From Paenibacillus sp. FSL H8-0048 (GTDB taxonomy: Bacteria > Bacillota > Bacilli > Paenibacillales > Paenibacillaceae), in contig NZ_JBBODF010000001.1 in the NCBI RefSeq assembly GCF_038002825.1, positions 7,254,001 through 7,318,000 on the forward strand: 64,000 bases of DNA, given 5' to 3'. This document shows positions 33,280 through 41,252 of this stretch, piece after piece. The translations under genes were made by a program, and so were the position numbers. A model generated the notes under the pieces. That model ran no database searches. It worked only from the letters and a program-made list of their open reading frames with translations, and was not told the origin of the DNA. Numbering within the stretch: position 1 is the stretch's first letter; the number at the start of each line of letters is the position of its first letter.

Positions 33280-33302
33280 AATAACGTATAGGAGGCACAG
33301 TC

Positions 33303-34178
33303 ATGGCACACGGAGACGACTCCAAAGAGAAGGTGGTATTCGTCGGGGATTCCCGGGTCCGCAGAGGGAACGGATTCATTACCCCGCCGGATTATACGGC
33401 GTATCCGGGTAAATCGGAAGCCTTTATCCCTAACTTTCTGCTCAAGGAATGGATGGTTGGTGTAGTAGTGCTGGTGGGGATTCTGGTTCTGACCATCTCA
33501 GAGCCGGCTCCGCTCGGCTTCCCTGCCAATCCGGCAGCATCGGTTATTCCGATTCCCGACTGGTATTTTCTCTTCCTCTATCAGTATTTGAAGCTTCCTT
33601 ACGCATCCGGTGACTATATTGTGCTGGGGACGCTGGGTGTGACTGGGGTGGCCTTCGGGGCTCTGCTGCTGGCACCTTTTCTGGATACCGGCCCGGAGCG
33701 GCGGTTCTACCGCAGACCGATTGCATCCTCGCTGATGTTCCTGTCCCTCGCTGCAATCGTCTATTTGACCAATACAGCCTGGACAGAATACAAGCATGAG
33801 ATGGCTGAGACCGGCCAGATTCCAGAGGATGTTCAGCGCGAGGAGAAGGCGGCCGAGAACAGGGCTGCGGGCTTGCCAACCACAAGCGCCGTCAAGCCGA
33901 AGGATATTGCCATTGTGGACAAGGACGATCCGGCTATGGCTCTCTATAAGCAAGCAACCTGTATAACCTGCCATGCCGTAGATATGAAGGGCTCCGGCAG
34001 TATTCCCTCACTGCGCGGTGTCGGTGACAAGCATGATCAGGCAGCGATTCTTACTATTATAAAAGAAGGTAAGGGTCAGATGCCGCCGATGGTTGAAACA
34101 GCTATGGGGGCAGGGCTGACTGAGCAGGATATCGATGAGCTGGCCGGCTGGCTTGCCAAACAAAAAAGCGGACAGTAA
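33303..34178 (+). CDS. qcrC: Menaquinol:cytochrome c reductase cytochrome b/c subunit
   Basis: A 291-residue fusion: an N-terminal subunit-IV-like part with three membrane helices (PDWYFLFLYQYLK is the conserved PEWY-type quinol-site region, here PDWY) and a C-terminal cytochrome c domain facing outwards with heme-attachment motif CITCH (about 220-224) and the axial methionine region GQMPPM (about 259-264). The start is ATG at 33303 behind TAGGAGGC. This split-b, fused-c form is the mark of the Bacillus-type complex, which passes electrons from menaquinol to cytochrome c. The quinone probably comes from the hepS-mqnA operon at 8-13 kb. Confidence 0.97.
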   Translation: MAHGDDSKEKVVFVGDSRVRRGNGFITPPDYTAYPGKSEAFIPNFLLKEWMVGVVVLVGILVLTISEPAPLGFPANPAASVIPIPDWYFLFLYQYLKLPYASGDYIVLGTLGVTGVAFGALLLAPFLDTGPERRFYRRPIASSLMFLSLAAIVYLTNTAWTEYKHEMAETGQIPEDVQREEKAAENRAAGLPTTSAVKPKDIAIVDKDDPAMALYKQATCITCHAVDMKGSGSIPSLRGVGDKHDQAAILTIIKEGKGQMPPMVETAMGAGLTEQDIDELAGWLAKQKSGQ

Positions 34179-34192
34179 AATAACAGTAACGC

Positions 34193-34225
34193 AAAACCTG
34201 ATCGTCTATGCGCTCAGGTTTTTGT
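34193..34225 (+). terminator. Intrinsic terminator after qcrABC
   Basis: AAAACCTGA (34193-34201) pairs with TCAGGTTTT (34214-34222), ending in T residues. Confidence 0.85.
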
Positions 34226-34265
34226 CATGTCATGAAGCTCCAACAGTCGGGGGGAAGCTGTACAT

Positions 34266-34913
34266 ATGCCGGGTCATTGGTTTGAGAAGTTATTTAGGGA
34301 CCGAAGAATAATATGGCTGCTGTTTATCGTAAATCTGCTGGGGACGGTCTACGGATATATGTGGTATGGCAATCAGCTCACATTCACAGCTCAGACGGAA
34401 CCGCTCTGGCTACTGCCGTTCGTTCCAGACAGCCCTACGGCCAGTCTGTTCTTCACAGCTGCACTACTGCTGTTGCTCTATCCGCCAAGAGGGCTTGCAG
34501 GAACACTGGCGCGTGAGCTGATTGAAGCGTTGGCTGTATTAACATCAGTGAAATACGGGATATGGGCGGTCAGTATCATAGTGGCCGGCGGTTATCAGGG
34601 GGATTCGATCACCTGGAAGGACTGGATGCTGATGATCTCCCATACCGGAATGGCTGTAGAAGCCTTGATCTATGCCCGGTTCTTCACCTTTCGGAGAATG
34701 CTGCCTGTGGCGCTTGCGTGGACGTTCGCTAATGATATAGTGGATTATTCACAAGGCGTGTATCCATGGCTGCCCTCGGTGCTTGATGATGATCTTATCA
34801 CTGTTCAGTATTCCACCATGGGGCTTACGCTGTTCAGTACAGCCGCTGCCTGGCTGTTTTGCGGCCGGACAAGGCGTCCGGCACTTCCGGACAGAACTGC
34901 CATGAAGCGCTGA
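34266..34913 (+). CDS. ypjA: YpjA-like membrane protein (DUF1405)
   Basis: A 215-residue integral membrane protein with about six hydrophobic segments, including LLFIVNLLGTVYGYMWYGNQ near the N-terminus and WTFANDIVDY in a late loop. This matches the DUF1405 family, represented in B. subtilis by YpjA directly after qcrC. Role unknown; the genomic link to the bc complex is conserved but unexplained. Start ATG at 34266 with GGGGGGAAG upstream. The terminator at 34193 separates it from qcrC, so it may have its own promoter with ypjB. Confidence 0.85.
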   Translation: MPGHWFEKLFRDRRIIWLLFIVNLLGTVYGYMWYGNQLTFTAQTEPLWLLPFVPDSPTASLFFTAALLLLLYPPRGLAGTLARELIEALAVLTSVKYGIWAVSIIVAGGYQGDSITWKDWMLMISHTGMAVEALIYARFFTFRRMLPVALAWTFANDIVDYSQGVYPWLPSVLDDDLITVQYSTMGLTLFSTAAAWLFCGRTRRPALPDRTAMKR

Positions 34914-34968
34914 GCCTCCGTTCTAACTCTTGTCCTTCCGCCATACATTAAGGTGGGAGGGATGTCTT

Positions 34969-35868
34969 ATGCCGCGCAGAAAAGTAATCATACTGTCTGG
35001 AATTCTGCTGTGCTGGCTGCTCGCCGGTATCAGCGTAGACCGCGTTCAGGCTGAAGCGGGGGATGCTGCTGCAGGCCATGGAAGCACAACTTACATAGAA
35101 GCAGCCGGAAGTGTACCCAGTGATCCCGCTGCGCTCACAGCCAGGAGTGGAGCACAGCGGCTGGAGCAGGCTGCGGAAGCTCTGTATGGGTATGTGCTTG
35201 AAGGCGATGTGCTGAAGGCCCGCCAGGAAGCAGAGGAAATCTCGCAGATCTTCATCTCGTCATCCTTCGAAGGGATGACCTCAGTGGAGGGGATCAATGC
35301 ACTCTCGTCCGTTATTCTGGATATGAAGTCCGCACTGGCTGCGGCCCAGCCGTCCCCGGAGAGATGGGAAGCGGCTGCGGCGAAGCTGCGGCTTGCCGCT
35401 AACAGCCTGAATCACCCGCGCCAGCCCATGTGGCTGCAGTATTATAAGCTGGTCCGTGAGGATCTGAACGATATGGAGCAAAGTGCCGCCGCGAATGATC
35501 TGAAGGGCTGGACAGCGGCGCTGGCAAGACTTCAGAGCCGGTACGCGAATATCCGGCCTGCCGTGATGATCTCCCGGCCTGCTGAGACGGTGAACGCCTT
35601 TGATTCCTGGCTGTCATATGCCGGTGGGGTGGCAGGCTCGGAGCAGCCCGTGGAACGGGCCCGCCTGCTGGAGATCGTATCCTACGGGCAGGATGCAGCA
35701 AGAGTGATGTTCGGCAAGGAGCGCAGCGAGCCGGTCTTGTCGCTGCCGCTGGCTCCGCAGCAATACGGGGGCTGGGCTTTGCTGGCAGGCGCGTTCATCT
35801 TTACGGTGCTGGCGTATACGGCTTATCGTAAGTATCGTGGCCAGAAGCGGGATTTGAAGACCGTGTAG
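34969..35868 (+). CDS. ypjB: Sporulation protein YpjB-like
   Basis: A 299-residue protein with a signal peptide (VIILSGILLCWLLAGISVDR), a large helical extracytoplasmic part (about 35-270) and a C-terminal membrane anchor (WALLAGAFIFTVLAYTAYRK) with a basic tail. This is the YpjB family, a SigE-controlled sporulation protein in B. subtilis, located after ypjA as here. ATG at 34969 is chosen, eight bases after AGGTGGGAGGG; the frame extends to 34930. Low conservation within the family makes the name depend mostly on topology and position. Function in the spore is not known. Confidence 0.75.
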   Translation: MPRRKVIILSGILLCWLLAGISVDRVQAEAGDAAAGHGSTTYIEAAGSVPSDPAALTARSGAQRLEQAAEALYGYVLEGDVLKARQEAEEISQIFISSSFEGMTSVEGINALSSVILDMKSALAAAQPSPERWEAAAAKLRLAANSLNHPRQPMWLQYYKLVREDLNDMEQSAAANDLKGWTAALARLQSRYANIRPAVMISRPAETVNAFDSWLSYAGGVAGSEQPVERARLLEIVSYGQDAARVMFGKERSEPVLSLPLAPQQYGGWALLAGAFIFTVLAYTAYRKYRGQKRDLKTV

Positions 35869-35894
35869 CATAAGGTCGAGGGAACAGAGGATAC

Positions 35895-35951
35895 AAAAGA
35901 GGGCGGACCCCGCTAGCAGCTATTGCTGGCTTGCGGGGTCCGCCCTCTTTT
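35895..35951. terminator. Long hairpin, bidirectional terminator candidate
   Basis: A 19-base perfect inverted repeat (AAAAGAGGGCGGACCCCGC at 35895-35913 and its complement at 35933-35951) around an 18-base loop. Both arms end in A or T runs, so it can terminate both ypjB (plus) and the yitT-family gene (minus), although the minus-strand gene would have to cross the repeat at 35952-36054 first. Confidence 0.8.
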
Positions 35952-36054
35952 GAAATATAAGAATTTATATGTTGCACACGATAAATTATCCTTCTATTTC
36001 TCGCTGAAACGGGTGCCGCCCTCTAAAAAAGGACGGCAAAGCCGTTTCCACTTG
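35952..36054 (+). repeat. Structured dispersed repeat, copy 1
   Basis: 103 bases shared with 60561-60660. It contains a short AT hairpin (ATATAA, GAAT, TTATAT), about 40 mostly unpaired bases, then a nested hairpin: outer GAAACGG with CCGTTTC, inner GCCGCCCT with AGGACGGC (one mismatch). It ends CACTTG. It lies between convergent genes, directly after the terminator hairpin. No coding potential. Confidence 0.8.
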
Positions 36055-36062
36055 TGTATAGA

Positions 36063-36935
36063 TTACGTCTCCCGGAAGCCTTCGCCGTGAACATCATGAA
36101 CGTCACTGATAATGACGAAGGCTTTAGGGTCTACCGACTTCACCAGCAGGCTGAGCCGGCGGATCTCCTGCCTGGAGACCACACAGTAGACCATATGCTT
36201 GGCCTGCTTGGAATAGGCGCCGATTGCCGGGATCAAGGTCACGCCGCGCTCCAGCTCAGCGGTGATCAGTTCGGCAATTCTCGGAGCCTCGTCGCTGATG
36301 ATGGTGAAGGCTTTGGCCGCGTAGGCTCCTTCCTGGATGAAATCAATTACGCGTGAGGCGATGAAGACGGCCACAAGCGTATATAATATTTTTTCGCGGG
36401 GAATGTAGAGCAGGGAAGCCCCGATAATGATGATATCCACGGCCAGAATAATCTGTCCCATACTCCAGCCGAACTTGCGTCCCAGTATCCGTGCTACAAT
36501 ATCTACACCCCCGGTGGTGCCTCCGAAGCGGAAGACAATCCCCAGACCCAGACCCAGGGTAACCCCTGCATATAATGAAGCAAGAATAAAATCATGCTCT
36601 GTACTGAACGTCACAATCCAGCCTGCTTTAATCATCCGTTCAAATAACCAGAGGAAAAAAGACAGGGCGCCGATGCCAAGGCCCGTATACACGATCTGAT
36701 TCGCCCCGAGCACCTTCCAGCCGAGCAGAAAAAGCGGGAGGTTCAGCAGCAGTGTCGTTAAGAAGATCGGGATGTTAAAGGCGTAATTCAGCAGGATGGT
36801 AATCCCGGTAACTCCGCCCTCCATCAGCTGGTTGGGAATGATGAAATACAGTAGTCCGAATGCGTAGATGGCTGTGCCCAGCATGATGGGGGCCACTGTT
36901 TTACTGACTGTGCTGATTTTAATGGTTGAACTCAT
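36063..36935 (-). CDS. YitT-family membrane protein (DUF161 and DUF2179)
   Basis: A 290-residue protein with five or six membrane helices in the first 200 residues (GTAIYAFGLLYFIIPNQLME, GGVTGITILLNYAF, GTTGGVDIVARIL) and a C-terminal soluble domain of about 80 residues (AFTIISDEAPRIAELI...VVSRQEIRRLSLLVKSVDPK) corresponding to DUF2179. This is the YitT/YpjC family; YpjC lies at this point in B. subtilis next to ypjB. The role is unknown, possibly transport or signalling, since the soluble domain resembles a small-molecule-binding fold. Start ATG at 36935, with GAGGGATT upstream on the minus strand. Confidence 0.85.
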   Translation of the reverse strand: MSSTIKISTVSKTVAPIMLGTAIYAFGLLYFIIPNQLMEGGVTGITILLNYAFNIPIFLTTLLLNLPLFLLGWKVLGANQIVYTGLGIGALSFFLWLFERMIKAGWIVTFSTEHDFILASLYAGVTLGLGLGIVFRFGGTTGGVDIVARILGRKFGWSMGQIILAVDIIIIGASLLYIPREKILYTLVAVFIASRVIDFIQEGAYAAKAFTIISDEAPRIAELITAELERGVTLIPAIGAYSKQAKHMVYCVVSRQEIRRLSLLVKSVDPKAFVIISDVHDVHGEGFRET

Positions 36936-37102
36936 ATAATCCCTCGCCTACGCCTCTAAATGGGCAATTTATATGTAATGATCCCCCCGGAGAGCACGTA
37001 AGCTCCAGGCGGCATTGCAAAAAAGATTTGTCTTCAAAACGTCTTTACGATAACATAGGGGCAAACAGAAGGCAAGAACACACGGGGGTGGAACAATAAT
37101 TT

Positions 37103-37432
37103 ATGGATAAAAGCCTTGGTGACATTCAGCGTGAGGTGGATGCCTATATCTCACAGTTTAAAGAAGGCTACTTCAGTCCGCTGTCGATGCTGGCCCGGAT
37201 GTCCGAGGAAGTTGGAGAGCTGGCCCGCGAAGTGAACCATCAATTCGGCGAAAAACCGAAAAAAGCGGATGAAGCCGATAATTCGATTGAGCTGGAGCTG
37301 GGTGACATTCTCTTCATTACCGTTTGTTTCGCCAATTCACTCGGTATAGACTTAACTGAGGCACACAATAAGGTTATGCACAAATTCAATACGCGTGATG
37401 CCGGGCGCTGGACGCCCAAAAACACCGATTAG
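37103..37432 (+). CDS. ypjD: MazG-like nucleotide pyrophosphohydrolase YpjD
   Basis: A 109-residue all-alpha NTP pyrophosphohydrolase with the MazG signature EEVGELAREVNHQF (metal-binding glutamates, about 36-49) and ELELGDILFITVCFANSLG with the second acidic set. Such proteins hydrolyse NTPs or dNTPs to NMP and pyrophosphate and are thought to clean the nucleotide pool. Start ATG at 37103 follows GGGGGTGGA. It heads the ypjD-(TPR)-dapB-mgsA-bshB1 run, with the same gene before dapB in B. subtilis. Confidence 0.9.
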   Translation: MDKSLGDIQREVDAYISQFKEGYFSPLSMLARMSEEVGELAREVNHQFGEKPKKADEADNSIELELGDILFITVCFANSLGIDLTEAHNKVMHKFNTRDAGRWTPKNTD

Positions 37433-37491
37433 GCCTATGCTACATATGCTGTACCAAACGAACGGGATTTAGCCGTAAGGATGGTGAGGAT

Positions 37492-38013
37492 ATGGATCAT
37501 AATGATTATGTAAAAGCGGCCTACCGCTCGATACTCCGCAGTGACTTTGCTGAGGCCATCACCTTGTTCGAGGCGGCCATTGCCGCTAGTCCTGATGATG
37601 CGGAAGTCAGATACCGCTGCTCTATTACCTATGCCCGCAGCGGAATGCTGGATAAAGCGCTTGAACATGCTGTAGCCGCACGCCGGCTGGATGGGACTAA
37701 ACCGGAGTATCAGCTGCATCTTCAGCATCTGCAGGCCCTCCAGCTTGTGCAGGAGGCGAAGCGGCTGCTGGAGGATGAAGCAGCGGAAGCGCTAAATCCG
37801 TACCATCCGATTACGCTGCTGAAGGAAGCTGTATCGCTTGATCCTCTCTACGGGGATGCTTATGTATGGCTGGCGATTGCGCACAGCCGGATGAATGAAC
37901 ATCTGCAGGCGATTGCAGTACTCAAAGAAGTCATGTCGCTGCACCCGGATGACAGCGGACTGCGTCTGCTGATGAAGGATCTGCAGAAATCGCTGCAACA
38001 CTATATACAATAA
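37492..38013 (+). CDS. Tetratricopeptide-repeat protein
   Basis: A 173-residue soluble protein with about three TPR units: EAITLFEAAIAASPDDAEVR, RCSITYARSGMLDKALEHAV and VWLAIAHSRMNEHLQAIAVL with EVMSLHPDDS. TPR units make helical scaffolds that bind other proteins; the partner is unknown. Start ATG at 37492 after GGTGAGGA. It is inserted between ypjD and dapB, where B. subtilis has no gene, and its stop is only 32 bases before dapB, so it is probably in the same transcript. Confidence 0.85.
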   Translation: MDHNDYVKAAYRSILRSDFAEAITLFEAAIAASPDDAEVRYRCSITYARSGMLDKALEHAVAARRLDGTKPEYQLHLQHLQALQLVQEAKRLLEDEAAEALNPYHPITLLKEAVSLDPLYGDAYVWLAIAHSRMNEHLQAIAVLKEVMSLHPDDSGLRLLMKDLQKSLQHYIQ

Positions 38014-38045
38014 TAACAGAGCCAGGGAAAGCGGGGAGAATTCAT

Positions 38046-38849
38046 TTGAGTGACAAGATCAGAGTTATTGTCTCCGGAGCTGGAGGCAGAATGGGCAAAG
38101 AGGTTGTGAAGCTGGTATTGCAGGATGATGAACTTGAGCTGGCGGCAGCGGTGGACCGCTCTGCACATGGCAAAGATGCCGGCCGGCTGGTTGGCCTTGA
38201 GGAATGCAGTATACTTGTGACTTCGGATCTGGAGACTGCGCTTGCTGATACAGCGGCCGATGTAATGGTAGATTTTACGATTCCACAGTCGGCATATAGC
38301 AATACTGCACTGGCGGTCAAGTACGGCGTCCGTCCGGTTATCGGTACCACCGGCTTCACGCCGGAGCAGATCGCCGGGCTGGACAAGCAATGCCAAGAGC
38401 AGGGAATCGGCGGACTGATTGCACCTAACTTCTCCATCGGTGCGATTCTGCTGATGAAATTCGCTGCCCAGGCCGCAAAGTATTTCCCTCATCTCGAAAT
38501 TATCGAATATCACGGAGACCAAAAGCTGGATGCTCCTTCAGGAACAGCGATTAAGACGGCAGAGATGATCTCTGAGGCGCGGCAGGAGCTCCGCCAGGGA
38601 CATCCCGAGGAAGAAGAGATTATTGAAGGCTCGCGCGGCGGGTATTATAACGGCTTCCGTATTCACAGTGTGCGGCTTCCGGGTGTGTTTGCCCAGGAGG
38701 AGGTTGTCTTCGGCGGGTTCGGACAGTCGCTGAAGATCCGTCATGACTCCTATGAGCGTGCGGGATATATGCCGGGAGTCAAGCTCGGAATTCAAAAGGT
38801 GATGGGCTATACCGGCTTGATTTACGGTTTTGAGCATTTTATAGAATAG
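38046..38849 (+). CDS. dapB: 4-hydroxy-tetrahydrodipicolinate reductase
   Basis: Reduces dihydrodipicolinate-type intermediate in lysine and diaminopimelate (peptidoglycan) synthesis, with NAD(P)H. The 267-residue protein has the nucleotide motif VSGAGGRMGKEVV, DFTIPQS, GTTGFTPEQ, APNFSIGAILLMKFA and the signature YHGDQKLDAPSGTA. In the last, the conserved pair of histidines of the family is H-G here; the catalytic first histidine and the lysine are retained. Start TTG at 38046 follows GGGGAGAATTCA. Precedes mgsA as in B. subtilis. Confidence 0.96.
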   Translation: MSDKIRVIVSGAGGRMGKEVVKLVLQDDELELAAAVDRSAHGKDAGRLVGLEECSILVTSDLETALADTAADVMVDFTIPQSAYSNTALAVKYGVRPVIGTTGFTPEQIAGLDKQCQEQGIGGLIAPNFSIGAILLMKFAAQAAKYFPHLEIIEYHGDQKLDAPSGTAIKTAEMISEARQELRQGHPEEEEIIEGSRGGYYNGFRIHSVRLPGVFAQEEVVFGGFGQSLKIRHDSYERAGYMPGVKLGIQKVMGYTGLIYGFEHFIE

Positions 38850-38866
38850 ACGGGGAGAGAAACAGA

Positions 38867-39292
38867 ATGTTGAAAATTGCTTTTATCGCACATGACCGTA
38901 AAAAAGATGAAATGGTTAATTTCGTAACCGCTTATGAGCATGTCTTCGAAGGGCACCAGTTATTCTCCACCGGAACGACGGGCCAGCGCATCATGGAAGT
39001 GACCAAGCTCTCCATTCACCGTTACATGTCCGGGCCGCTTGGCGGCGATCAGCAGATCGGCTCTATGGTCGCTACAGATGAGCTGGATTTGATCATTTTC
39101 TTGCGTGATCCGCTGATGGCCCAGCCGCATGAACCGGATATTACGGCACTGCTGCGTCTGTGTGATGTGTACGGGATTCCGGTTGCCACGAATATTGCTA
39201 CAGCAGAAATCCTGGTGAAGGCTATTGACCGGGGAGATTTCGGCTGGCGTGAGCTGGTACATAAATACAAGCCGGGTGTGGACGAGTCATGA
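38867..39292 (+). CDS. mgsA: Methylglyoxal synthase
   Basis: Converts dihydroxyacetone phosphate to methylglyoxal and phosphate, a bypass of lower glycolysis. The 141-residue protein has IAFIAHDRKKDEMV, LFSTGTTGQRIME (phosphate loop), SGPLGGDQQIGSMVATDELD with the catalytic aspartate, and RDPLMAQPHEPDITALLRLC. Start ATG at 38867 behind ACGGGGAGAG. It overlaps bshB1 by ATGA; bacillithiol, made by bshB1 and bshA, is used to detoxify methylglyoxal in Bacillus, so coupling is sensible. Confidence 0.96.
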   Translation: MLKIAFIAHDRKKDEMVNFVTAYEHVFEGHQLFSTGTTGQRIMEVTKLSIHRYMSGPLGGDQQIGSMVATDELDLIIFLRDPLMAQPHEPDITALLRLCDVYGIPVATNIATAEILVKAIDRGDFGWRELVHKYKPGVDES

Positions 39293-39993
39293 AGCTTGAC
39301 ATTCTGGTATTCGGCGCGCATGCGGATGATGCCGAGATCGGCATGGCAGGAACGATTGCCAAGCACACTGCCGCCGGATTCAAGGTGGGAATGTGCGATT
39401 TGACCCGGGCGGAGATGTCCTCGAACGGAACAGTGGAGCTTCGGGAAAAGGAGGCTGAGCAGGCTGCCGCAGTGCTGGGCGCGTCGGTACGGAGTAATTT
39501 GGGGCTGCCTGACCGGGGCCTCTCTCTGACAGAGGGGCATCTGGCCGCTGTAACTGCAGAAATCCGCCGCTATGCCCCGTCGATGGTATTTGCCCCTTAC
39601 TGGGAAGACCGCCATCCCGATCATATTGCCTGCAGTAAGCTGGTGGAGGAAGCGGTATTTAATGCCAAGCTGCGCAAATATATGCCGGACAAGCCTGCGA
39701 TTGCGGAGCCACAATTATATTTCTATTTCATTAATGATCTTGGACGGACGGACCTGATTGTCGATGTGACTGCGCAGTATCCGCTGAAGGAGCAGGCATT
39801 GTCCTGCTACCGTTCACAGTTCGGGATCACTCCGGGAGAGGATGCCGTAGCGACTCCTCTGACAGAAGGATATATTGACCGCGTCCGTTCCAGAGATATG
39901 CTGCTCGGCCAGCGGAGGCTCATTCCTTATGCCGAAGGGTTCGCTGGTAAGGTACCGTATACTGTGGATCTGTTCAGTGCTGCACGCGGATAA
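39289..39993 (+). CDS. bshB1: Bacillithiol biosynthesis deacetylase BshB1
   Basis: Zinc deacetylase that turns N-acetylglucosaminyl-malate into glucosaminyl-malate, second step of bacillithiol synthesis. The 234-residue LmbE-like protein has LVFGAHADDAEIGMAGTIA with the zinc ligands (His, Asp-Asp), DLTRAEMSSNGTVELR, NLGLPDRGL and APYWEDRHPDHIACS. The start ATG at 39289 overlaps the mgsA stop. bshA follows after a 91-base gap containing its own promoter. Confidence 0.95.
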   Translation: MKLDILVFGAHADDAEIGMAGTIAKHTAAGFKVGMCDLTRAEMSSNGTVELREKEAEQAAAVLGASVRSNLGLPDRGLSLTEGHLAAVTAEIRRYAPSMVFAPYWEDRHPDHIACSKLVEEAVFNAKLRKYMPDKPAIAEPQLYFYFINDLGRTDLIVDVTAQYPLKEQALSCYRSQFGITPGEDAVATPLTEGYIDRVRSRDMLLGQRRLIPYAEGFAGKVPYTVDLFSAARG

Positions 39994-40001
39994 GGCGCAA
40001 C

Positions 40002-40029
40002 TCGACAAAGCCCGGAAAACAACTATAAT
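40002..40029 (+). promoter_or_regulatory. SigA promoter of bshA-cca-birA
   Basis: TCGACA (40002-40007), 16-base spacer, TATAAT (40024-40029), about 56 bases before the bshA start codon. Confidence 0.65.
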
Positions 40030-40084
40030 TAATTCATAACGTTACTTGAAGTAATAGAGCTAAGTTAAATGAAGGGGCGGAGCT

Positions 40085-41242
40085 ATGGAGCGGCTAAAGA
40101 TAGGCATCACTTGTTATCCTTCTCTTGGCGGCTCGGGTGTGGTGGCCACTGAACTGGGCAAGCTATTGGCTGAAAAAGGCCATGAGGTTCATTTTATAAC
40201 CCACAGCATCCCGTTTCGGCTGGGAACGTTTCAGAAGAATATTTTCTACCACGAGGTAGAGGTTAACGATTATTATGTATTCCGCTATCCGCCATACGAT
40301 CTGGCGCTGGCAACCAAGATGGCACAGGTAGCCAAAATGCAGAATCTGGACCTGTTCCATGTGCATTATGCGGTTCCGCATGCGGTATGTGCTTTTCTGG
40401 CCAAGCAGATCTTGGGCAATGATATTAAGGTGGTTACCACGCTGCACGGCACGGATATTACGGTACTGGGCCAGGATGAATCCCTGAAGGATCTGATCCG
40501 GCTGGGCATTAACGAGAGCGATGCGGTGACCGCAGTCTCCCGTGATCTGATCAAGGAGACCCGCAAGGCGCTTGATATTACGCGTGAAATTGATCTGACA
40601 TATAATTTCGTGGACAAACGTGTCTATTATCCCCGGGATGTCACGGATTTGCGTGGCGACTTTGCAGCCCCGGATGAGAAGATTCTCATGCATATCAGCA
40701 ATTTCCGCCCGGTCAAGCGGGTAAGTGATGTGGTGGATGTGTTCGCCAAGGTGAACCGGCAGGTGCCTTCCAAGCTGCTGCTGGTCGGCGAAGGCCCTGA
40801 CCTGCCTAAGATTCAAGCCAAGATCAGCGAGATGGGTCTCGACGATCATGTCCGCTTCCTGGGTAAGCAGGACGAGATTGCCCAGGTGATCTCCCTGGCG
40901 GACCTGTTGCTGCTGCCCTCGGAGAAGGAGAGCTTCGGGCTGGTCGCTCTGGAAGCGATGGCCTGCGGCGTTCCGACCATCGGATCGCAGGCCGGGGGCA
41001 TTCCGGAGCTGATTCAGCATGGCAAGACCGGATTCCTCGCGCCAGTCGGGGATACAGAAGCGATGGCAGAGTATGCCGTCAGGCTGCTCTCGGATACGGC
41101 GATGGCTGAGAGCTTCCGGCGCGCCTGCCTGGAGCGGTCCTGCCATGATTTCAGCAGAGATATGATTACCAATCAATACGAAGATATCTATTACCGTGTG
41201 CTCGGGCGCAAGGTATCCGGATTAGACCCGATCCGGGGGTAA
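40085..41242 (+). CDS. bshA: L-malate N-acetylglucosaminyltransferase BshA
   Basis: GT4 glycosyltransferase joining UDP-N-acetylglucosamine and L-malate, first step of bacillithiol synthesis. The 385-residue protein starts IGITCYPSLGGSGVVATELG, has HVHYAVPHAVCAF, TLHGTDITVLGQD, HISNFRPVKRVSDVVDVFAK (nucleotide-binding half) and LLLPSEKESFGLVALEAMAC (E-x7-E motif). Start ATG at 40085 follows GGGGCGGAGCT. Followed by cca 10 bases after the stop. Confidence 0.96.
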   Translation: MERLKIGITCYPSLGGSGVVATELGKLLAEKGHEVHFITHSIPFRLGTFQKNIFYHEVEVNDYYVFRYPPYDLALATKMAQVAKMQNLDLFHVHYAVPHAVCAFLAKQILGNDIKVVTTLHGTDITVLGQDESLKDLIRLGINESDAVTAVSRDLIKETRKALDITREIDLTYNFVDKRVYYPRDVTDLRGDFAAPDEKILMHISNFRPVKRVSDVVDVFAKVNRQVPSKLLLVGEGPDLPKIQAKISEMGLDDHVRFLGKQDEIAQVISLADLLLLPSEKESFGLVALEAMACGVPTIGSQAGGIPELIQHGKTGFLAPVGDTEAMAEYAVRLLSDTAMAESFRRACLERSCHDFSRDMITNQYEDIYYRVLGRKVSGLDPIRG

Positions 41243-41252
41243 GGAGTCCGTT

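Noticed and set aside
40163..41176. 337-residue minus-strand frame opposite bshA
   Set aside because: A shadow of the bshA frame: no start signal and no recognisable domain; the plus-strand gene has all family motifs.
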